NCBI GenBank assembly: GCA_019894655.1
Contig: JAGXNZ010000311.1
Location: 1-5,573, forward strand
Length of the DNA: 5,573 nt
Direction of reading: 5' to 3'
DNA from: Promethearchaeota archaeon
GTDB lineage: Archaea > Asgardarchaeota > Lokiarchaeia > Sigynarchaeales > SOKP01
The notes beneath the pieces are model-generated. The model made no database searches. It was not told where the DNA came from and saw nothing but the letters and a program-made list of their open reading frames with translations. This document shows positions 1 to 4,792 of this stretch, in pieces; the stretch's first letter is position 1, and every line of letters begins with the position of its first letter. Both the position numbers and the translations under genes were made by a program.

Positions 1-1
1 G

Positions 2-247
2 ATCTACACTGCGGGTTTAGTAATCGTTATCTTTACTTACCTCATCAATCTTATAAGGGGTAGGTCAAAATATGGAAGCTTTAAAAGTTATTTTTTAGGT
101 TATTTAATCGCTGTGGTGTTTATTGGTTCAAATGTAATATTAACAACTGAAGAAATATCAGAATTTTTGAGGTTGTGGAGTTTATTGATTTCAGCAATAT
201 TATACATTTTCGTACTATTTTACACATTCATAACTCTAGAAGATTAG
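2..247 (+). CDS. C-terminal fragment of a multi-spanning membrane protein (5' end outside window)
   Basis: An open frame runs from the window edge to a TAG stop at 245-247 and encodes 81 residues with no start visible, so the gene begins upstream of the window. The fragment is strongly hydrophobic, with three likely transmembrane helices at about fragment residues 1-18, 31-47 and 60-79. A basic loop (residues 19-30, R-G-R-S-K-Y...K) and an acidic loop (T-T-E-E-I-S-E) separate them. By the positive-inside rule the basic loop should be cytoplasmic and the acidic loop outside. The protein ends two residues after the last helix (E-D). No catalytic or family motif is visible, so I assign no function. 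It could be the end of a transporter, a membrane-embedded enzyme or a small integral membrane protein. I am confident the frame is coding because its composition is coherent and helix-like, while the other frames are broken by stops. Confidence 0.6.
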   Translation: MYTAGLVIVIFTYLINLIRGRSKYGSFKSYFLGYLIAVVFIGSNVILTTEEISEFLRLWSLLISAILYIFVLFYTFITLED

Positions 248-294
248 TTCTAAAGGTTAAAAATTTATTTTAAATTTCTCTTATTTATTGCTTC

Positions 295-335
295 GTTTAA
301 TTAATAATTGTAGAGTATTTTGCAAGTTTAATTAA
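295..335. repeat. Pair of GTTTAATTAA direct repeats
   Basis: The 10-base word GTTTAATTAA occurs at 295-304 and again at 326-335. Each copy is followed within a few bases by ATTGTA, so the similarity continues with a three-base gap. The 31-base centre-to-centre spacing is close to three DNA turns, which would suit a dimeric regulator. In such AT-rich DNA a chance repeat is also quite possible. Confidence 0.25.
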
Positions 336-457
336 ATTGTATGTAAATTTAAATAACCCATAGTTTAAATTAAAAGAAATATCAAAATGAATAATAAGTT
401 TAATGGAGCCACTTTATGATACTGAAATCCCGAAATTTAGTTAAGATTAAATTCTTG

Positions 458-468
458 GTTTTAAATTT
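458..468 (+). promoter_or_regulatory. Candidate TATA-like promoter element for the surface-protein gene
   Basis: GTTTTAAATTT lies 101 bases (start to start) upstream of the ATG at 559. The identical 11-base word occurs at 2774-2784, upstream of the first acyl-CoA synthetase gene, which is the main reason to single it out. Archaeal TATA boxes sit about 25 bases before transcription starts, so this one would give a leader of roughly 65-75 nt. A nearer AT-rich word at 517-524 would give a much shorter leader and is an equal candidate. Confidence 0.25.
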
Positions 469-545
469 TCTATTGAATTAGAACATAAACAATTAAAAAC
501 AAAAAGTCTATTCTTATTTTAATTACTTAAATTTTAAAAAAAAAT

Positions 546-551
546 GTGATC
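546..551 (+). promoter_or_regulatory. Ribosome-binding site (GTGATC) before the 559 start
   Basis: GTGATC matches the distal part of the canonical GGAGGTGATC sequence complementary to the conserved 3' end of 16S rRNA. Seven bases separate it from the ATG at 559, a normal spacing. This supports 559 as the true start and implies a leadered transcript. The GGAGG core itself is absent, so the match is partial. Confidence 0.45.
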
Positions 552-558
552 ATAAATA

Positions 559-2703
559 ATGAAAAAAGTAAGTACTAAAAGCCTAATGGTTATAACATTA
601 GTAGTAGCTTCTTTTACAGCCACGCCAATGATGGTAGCTGGCTACGATTACGACGACAATTATACCTACGATCAAATTGGAATAACAGATCCTTCTGCTC
701 TTATCGGGGGTTTTGGAAACATATTTGGACTGATGTTCAGGGGATTAGGGGGAGGGGGAGATGTTTTGGCCACCGTTTTTGAAATGTTGTTTATGCAAAC
801 ATTAACGAACTTTAATGGTAGTGAGATATTACCCGGAGTTTATGCCATAAGCGCAACTCATGAAGACAATAAGACATTTGTGAGAAACTTCAACTCCACC
901 AATAAACAAAGATTTTTTGTTCCCTATGATTATATGGAAGGAAACTATAATGTAAGTCAATATGGAAATGCCTACTGTGAAGTTGAAAGATCTGGAACAA
1001 TTCAATATAATTTAACCGTGGGTGCTGGAGTTACTTTAATTATATGGGATAAAGATGGCTCTTTCGTTAATGCAGTGGAGAAGATTATTAAGTTCTTTAC
1101 TGATGTTCAGCCATATTTACCAAGTCCTTCTACTTCGAGTCCTTCTACTTCAGCCCCTTCTACTATTGGAGGAATTCCCGATGAATTAATTCAGAGAGGC
1201 GTTGAGTTGATTACCTGGTTTTTAATTCATATAAACGACATTTTTACAGGTGAAGAGTTATTTGTATTAAATCCAATCACTTGGCAGAAATTAGACATTA
1301 AAACAAGCTTAGGATTTAGTATTAATAAAACTTGGAAGGTTACCGGTCTTGATGGGTTAGACAATTTTGATGAAACATTACTAGCAGCTATGTCTGGGGA
1401 TAATTCAACATTAGTAGCATGGAATATAACTGCTCATTTTAGAAAAGACAGTTATATGGAGTGGCTATTTACCGAAGATGAAGTTGTTGCTAATCTCGGT
1501 CAGACTTTTACTTCATTTACCTTCGATGTATTCCAATTATGGGTTAAAAAATTCGAAATACACATAGATGTAGGCGCTATTTTGAGCTTATTAGGTGGTG
1601 GAGGTGGAAGTGGTTTTAACCCTGCTGCAATCTTTCAGGGTTTAAATATTGAATTTTACTTATTTACTCACCATTTAACGGGAGCTTTCTTATACAATGA
1701 TACTGCTACAGGTCCTATCCCTGATGGTAAATTATCTGCTAATTATACACAAGTAACTGATAATTTTGGTGCTCCCGTAGTTGATTCTATGGGGGATCCA
1801 GTAGAAGTTCCACGCAGTTCAGAGCTAACACACAGATTAATGCTAGGATCAGTTAATGATTTTAATTTTGCTTTGCCCGCTAAGAATGGCAACAAAGTTT
1901 CTTGGGGTTTAACTTTAGATAATGCTACTTTGATTCCTGTCCCAGTTGGAGTGGATGCAGATTCCTATTTAGGAGCAACTCCAGAATTCCTATCATACAT
2001 TCACTTTGGTTTTACTTTCGAGCCAAAAGAGACAATGTTAGCAACAACTGACGGTGGCACTGTTCCTGTTTTACACGGAGCTGTTAAGTTGGATCAGTTT
2101 TTTGCTCCATGGAATAACGATGATGCACCATTCGCAAAAAATCCTATCGATGGTTTAGACCTCGCGATAATTTATGTTTCAACAGTGTTGCACTTCCGCC
2201 TTAGTATCGATACAATTGGAGACGATCCCCTAGAAGGATTAGATCCTGATGAGGATTATGATGAGACGACTCATTCACTTAAGATTGGTAATTATCTACC
2301 TCATAACATAAGGGACAAATTAGATTTTGTCGATATTGCTGGACCTGATTATTTCTACGGAGCTGAAGGAACAACTGATAGCGCACCAGCCAATACATCC
2401 ATACTTCCGGTTGCTTTGTTTGAAGCTGAAGCTAGCGCACACCAAACATTCGAGGGCACTCCGGGTGAAGTTGACACTTTTGCTGCCGATATTGGCTTAA
2501 ATATTACATTCAGCGTTATGGTTTACGCTGTGTGTTTTCCAATGTTCGAGGATGGAAGCGGAATTTGGCACGATCCTGTATTCAGCGTATTCATGGTTTT
2601 TGAACCCACCGGTTTCTGGGCTTTAATTCTCTTGGTTGCTGGTGTCGGTTTGCTTGGTGTTGCTACCATTTTAATTAAAAGGCGTAAAGATTCGAGATCT
2701 TAG
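559..2703 (+). CDS. Predicted exported, C-terminally membrane-anchored surface glycoprotein, family unknown
   Basis: I do not recognise the family of this 714-residue protein. The N-terminus is a clear Sec signal: lysines at 2, 3 and 7, a hydrophobic core at about 8-21, and likely cleavage near Ala27. A single hydrophobic segment at about 686-706 followed by K-R-R-K is a C-terminal anchor, so residues ~28-685 should lie outside the cell. That part carries 14 N-x-S/T sequons (Asn 34, 86, 104, 112, 131, 151, 256, 282, 289, 380, 395, 455, 612, 648) and only two cysteines (140, 659). Alternating polar and hydrophobic stretches suggest beta-rich folds. Three low-complexity linkers interrupt hydrophobic segments: Gly-rich at 64-67, Ser/Thr/Pro at 189-202, and Gly/Ser at 346-352. 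An acidic D-x-D-x-D-x-D run at 562-568 may bind calcium. The start is supported by the signal peptide and the GTGATC site upstream. The gene appears monocistronic, with a T-tract following. It could be a surface-layer-associated protein, adhesin or solute-binding protein; no enzymatic motif is visible. Confidence 0.88.
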   Translation: MKKVSTKSLMVITLVVASFTATPMMVAGYDYDDNYTYDQIGITDPSALIGGFGNIFGLMFRGLGGGGDVLATVFEMLFMQTLTNFNGSEILPGVYAISATHEDNKTFVRNFNSTNKQRFFVPYDYMEGNYNVSQYGNAYCEVERSGTIQYNLTVGAGVTLIIWDKDGSFVNAVEKIIKFFTDVQPYLPSPSTSSPSTSAPSTIGGIPDELIQRGVELITWFLIHINDIFTGEELFVLNPITWQKLDIKTSLGFSINKTWKVTGLDGLDNFDETLLAAMSGDNSTLVAWNITAHFRKDSYMEWLFTEDEVVANLGQTFTSFTFDVFQLWVKKFEIHIDVGAILSLLGGGGGSGFNPAAIFQGLNIEFYLFTHHLTGAFLYNDTATGPIPDGKLSANYTQVTDNFGAPVVDSMGDPVEVPRSSELTHRLMLGSVNDFNFALPAKNGNKVSWGLTLDNATLIPVPVGVDADSYLGATPEFLSYIHFGFTFEPKETMLATTDGGTVPVLHGAVKLDQFFAPWNNDDAPFAKNPIDGLDLAIIYVSTVLHFRLSIDTIGDDPLEGLDPDEDYDETTHSLKIGNYLPHNIRDKLDFVDIAGPDYFYGAEGTTDSAPANTSILPVALFEAEASAHQTFEGTPGEVDTFAADIGLNITFSVMVYAVCFPMFEDGSGIWHDPVFSVFMVFEPTGFWALILLVAGVGLLGVATILIKRRKDSRS
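740..758 (+). other. G-dense tract within the coding region
   Basis: Three G-runs of 4, 5 and 5 (740-743, 748-752, 754-758) place 14 G in 19 bases, and another run of five lies upstream at 706-710. They encode the R-G-L-G-G-G-G linker of the surface protein. Because long G-runs can be split between tetrads, a two- or three-layer G-quadruplex is conceivable in the coding strand and mRNA about 180 nt after the start codon. The protein's second poly-Gly site (1594-1614) uses mostly GGT and GGA codons and has no such runs. Confidence 0.4.
1123..1164 (+). repeat. In-frame 15-base tandem repeat encoding S-P-S-T-S units
   Basis: Two near-perfect 15-base units (1123-1137, 1138-1152) differ at the last base only. 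A third partial unit (1153-1164) continues the CCTTCTACT core. They encode S-P-S-T-S, S-P-S-T-S and A-P-S-T (residues 189-202), a Ser/Thr/Pro linker of the kind that is often O-glycosylated in surface proteins. Near-identity at the DNA level suggests recent slippage or unit expansion, so copy number may vary between strains. Confidence 0.75.
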
Positions 2704-2726
2704 GTCTCAATCAATTTAAATAACAC

Positions 2727-2749
2727 TTTTTTTTTTATTTTTTATTTTT
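2727..2749 (+). terminator. T-tract transcription terminator
   Basis: Starting 23 bases after the stop codon of the surface-protein gene, the + strand reads ten T, A, six T, A, five T. I see no stem-loop before it. Hairpin-free poly-T termination is the usual archaeal mode, so this element probably ends the surface-protein transcript and insulates the ligase genes from it. Confidence 0.7.
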
Positions 2750-2773
2750 CTGGCTTTTATCTCGTTAGGGATA

Positions 2774-2784
2774 GTTTTAAATTT
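2774..2784 (+). promoter_or_regulatory. Candidate TATA-like promoter element for the first acyl-CoA synthetase
   Basis: GTTTTAAATTT lies between the T-tract terminator and the ATG at 2843. Placing transcription start about 25 bases downstream of it gives a leader of roughly 35-40 nt. The purine-containing GGGATA just upstream could act as a weak BRE. The same 11 bases occur upstream of the surface-protein gene. A weak Shine-Dalgarno-like AAGGTAAG at 2828-2835 precedes the start codon. Confidence 0.35.
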
Positions 2785-2842
2785 AGAGTCATCAAAGTGA
2801 TCTTAACCAATTATTATTAGAAAAAATAAGGTAAGAAATGAT

Positions 2843-4639
2843 ATGGATACTAGCGCAAGCAAATCATACCAAATTGATGAGAATAAGATCTGGTTTAAAA
2901 AGTGGTGGCCAGAAAATGTACCATACAACGCAGACTTTGAAGAAAAATCGTTAAATGAGATGTTAGATAGCCAAGTTGAGAAGTATCCCGATCACAATCT
3001 AATATGGTTTCTCGACACTTGGGTAACTTATAAGCAATTTCAAGAATACGTTAAGCGGTTAGCTACAGCTTTGGTTGATTTAGGGATAAAGAAGGGCGAT
3101 GTCGTTGCCATTCATCTACCAAATTGCATTCAATACATCGTGTCTTACTACGCTATTACGCGGATAGGAGCAATTGTTAGCGGTATTAATCCAACATATC
3201 AACCTATGGAAATTTTACATCAAATAGATATTGTTAAACCTAAAATGCTAATCGTATTGGATGCGTTATATGAACCTTACATCAGCCCCATAATTGGAAA
3301 TACAGATATTGAGTTTGTAGTTTATAGTAACCTTGTTGATTTAGCTCAGATGTTAGGAACTAAGAAATTTCTTGGAAAGTTCTTAAAAAAAATTCCTACT
3401 GGAAAATGTAATTGCAAAGGAGCAATTAAGTTCAAAGATCTTTTGAAAACTGAACCAAGAGATGGCGATATAAATGTTAGTATTGACGTAAAAAATGATG
3501 CGGCGACATACATTATGACGGGAGGAACCACAGGGTTACCGAAAGCTGCAGTATTAACCCATTTTAATGTTGTATCGAATGCAGAACAATGCAAACTGTG
3601 GTTAGGAGGGGAGATGCCAGATATGGGGAATATAGGTATACTTCCTTTATTCCATAGTTTCGCTCACACTATTGTTATGAACACATCTATAGCAATAGGA
3701 GGTTGGATTATGCTTTTCCCATCGCCACCATCTCAAGACGAGCTATGTGAGCTAATAGAGAAGCTACCATGTTCAGAAGGGTTGATATACGCAGGGGCAG
3801 AAATTTTGTTTATAAAGCTTGCTGAATTAAAACATTTGAACAGAAGGTACCCAGGAGTAATGGGGAAATTAAAATTATGCATATCTAGCGCGGGACCATT
3901 ACATAAACAAGTACGGGACGCTTTTATCAAAAACACGGGAGGAAGAATTGTAGAAGGGTATGGATTAAGTGAAGCTAGTCCCGCTGTAAGTGCTGGCAAT
4001 TTATTTGGTGAGAGTCCAGTTGGAGTAATAGGTATGCCTTTTCCAGGAACAGGATGGGGTATTTTTCACTCAGATGATTTTTCTAAAGGACCGATTTGTT
4101 TGGGAAATCCCGACGACACTAATTTTGGAGTTGAGCATACTGGAGAAATATGTATTTTTGGTCCTCAGATAATGAAAGCGTATCTGGACCAACCTGAAGA
4201 GACAGCGGAAACTTTAATTGAGTACAACGGAAAAACATGGTTACTATCTGGTGATATTGGATTTATGAACGAAGATGGGACAATTGAAATTAGGGACCGT
4301 AAGAAACAATTAATTAAGTTCAAAGGTTTTTCAGTCTTTCCAAAGGAAGTAGAAGAACTCTTAATGAAGCACCCTGATATTCTAGAAGTCGCTGTATCGG
4401 GTTTACCTGATGAAGAATCAGGAGAAACGATAAAAGCTTGGGTTTCAATAAGGGAAGATTCTGATTTATCACCGCATTCGATTAAAGAATGGGCTAAAGA
4501 AAATATGGCTCATTATAAAGTACCTGAGCGTATTGCTATTATCGGAGATTTACCAAAAAACATCATAGGGAAGGTCCAAAGGCGTGCTCTCCAAATAAAT
4601 GACCCTATCTGGAAGGAAAAATTTGGAGAAAATACATAG
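2843..4639 (+). CDS. Long-chain acyl-CoA synthetase (AMP-forming), FadD-like, tandem copy 1
   Basis: This 598-residue, full-length ANL-superfamily ligase is predicted to activate a fatty acid with ATP to acyl-AMP and then transfer the acyl group to CoA, in the cytoplasm or at the inner membrane face. Motifs in order: P-loop M-T-G-G-T-T-G-L-P-K at 225-234; P-L-F-H-S-F at 268-273; E-G-Y-G-L-S-E-A-S-P at 371-380 with Glu377; S-G-D-I-G at 469-473 with ribose-binding Asp471; D-R-K-K-Q-L-I-K-F-K-G at 485-495 (Arg486, hinge-position Lys488, Lys492); and I-I-G-K-V with the catalytic C-terminal Lys577. All key residues are intact, so it should be active. The basic segment at about 174-188 before the P-loop is FadD-like and may touch the membrane. 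A 27-residue stretch at 407-433 looks longer than usual, and a C-x-C pair (189, 191) is absent from copy 2. Chain length and substrate cannot be read from the sequence; a 4-coumarate-CoA-ligase-like or medium-chain activity is possible. The N-terminus aligns with copy 2, which supports the start. Confidence 0.92.
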   Translation: MDTSASKSYQIDENKIWFKKWWPENVPYNADFEEKSLNEMLDSQVEKYPDHNLIWFLDTWVTYKQFQEYVKRLATALVDLGIKKGDVVAIHLPNCIQYIVSYYAITRIGAIVSGINPTYQPMEILHQIDIVKPKMLIVLDALYEPYISPIIGNTDIEFVVYSNLVDLAQMLGTKKFLGKFLKKIPTGKCNCKGAIKFKDLLKTEPRDGDINVSIDVKNDAATYIMTGGTTGLPKAAVLTHFNVVSNAEQCKLWLGGEMPDMGNIGILPLFHSFAHTIVMNTSIAIGGWIMLFPSPPSQDELCELIEKLPCSEGLIYAGAEILFIKLAELKHLNRRYPGVMGKLKLCISSAGPLHKQVRDAFIKNTGGRIVEGYGLSEASPAVSAGNLFGESPVGVIGMPFPGTGWGIFHSDDFSKGPICLGNPDDTNFGVEHTGEICIFGPQIMKAYLDQPEETAETLIEYNGKTWLLSGDIGFMNEDGTIEIRDRKKQLIKFKGFSVFPKEVEELLMKHPDILEVAVSGLPDEESGETIKAWVSIREDSDLSPHSIKEWAKENMAHYKVPERIAIIGDLPKNIIGKVQRRALQINDPIWKEKFGENT

Positions 4640-4738
4640 AATCTTTCGTATTATATCAAAAGAAAGAAAGCCATTAACTTTATACTAATCATTTTTGAAA
4701 GAAAACGAATCATGACGATTAGATTCTAAAATACTGAA

Positions 4739-4748
4739 TATAAAATAT
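4739..4748 (+). promoter_or_regulatory. Candidate TATA box for the second acyl-CoA synthetase
   Basis: TATAAAATAT in the 153-base gap between the two ligase genes is the best TATA match there. It would start transcription about 20 bases before the GTG at 4793. No strong T-tract ends the upstream gene, so the second ligase may be transcribed both from here and by read-through from the first. A CTAATC/GATTAG inverted pair (4685-4690, 4717-4722) also lies in the gap but is too short and widely spaced to call a structure. Confidence 0.3.
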
Positions 4749-4792
4749 CATATTACATTAAAACATATTAAACAATTTATTAAACAAAGAGT

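Larger units (their letters stand above)
248..558. other. AT-rich intergenic region without a gene
   Basis: This 311-base spacer separates the membrane-protein fragment from the surface-protein gene. I see no convincing gene on either strand; the longest ATG-started candidate I noticed (387-419) encodes 10 residues. The first part (about 264-289) is T-rich and may end the upstream transcript, though it lacks an unbroken T-run. Positions 295-304 and 326-335 hold the same 10-base word, GTTTAATTAA, spaced 31 bases apart. Several TATA-like words occur (348-355, 459-466, 517-524), so the promoter of the downstream gene cannot be fixed with certainty. The last bases hold a plausible ribosome-binding site. 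Confidence 0.6.

Noticed and set aside
387..419. 10-codon ATG-started frame in the 311-base spacer
   Set aside because: It is too short, has no ribosome-binding site and shows no conservation evidence; such frames are expected by chance.
2797..2802. GTGATC upstream of the first ligase
   Set aside because: It matches the word used before 559 but lies about 40 bases before the ATG at 2843, too far to act as its ribosome-binding site.
2838..2842. Alternative ATG at 2838 for the first ligase
   Set aside because: It is out of frame with the ligase (five bases before 2843), so 2843 is the start.
3515..3550. P-loop reading T-G-G-T-T-G in place of the textbook T-S-G-T-T-G
   Set aside because: T-G-G-T-T-G is normal for FadD-type long-chain acyl-CoA synthetases, so it supports the family call and is not a novelty. 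The Ala after the Lys is a mild variant shared by both copies.
3346..3594. 82-codon open frame on the - strand
   Set aside because: It lies wholly inside the first ligase gene, antisense to the conserved P-loop region, and its translation shows no recognisable domain. It is a by-product of the real gene.
3733..3999. 88-codon open frame on the - strand
   Set aside because: It is antisense to the conserved core of the first ligase (up to the Y-G-L-S-E motif) and has no ribosome-binding site or family resemblance.
4685..4722. CTAATC/GATTAG inverted pair between the ligase genes
   Set aside because: A 6-base stem with a 26-base loop and no following T-run is too weak for a terminator or a defined regulatory hairpin.
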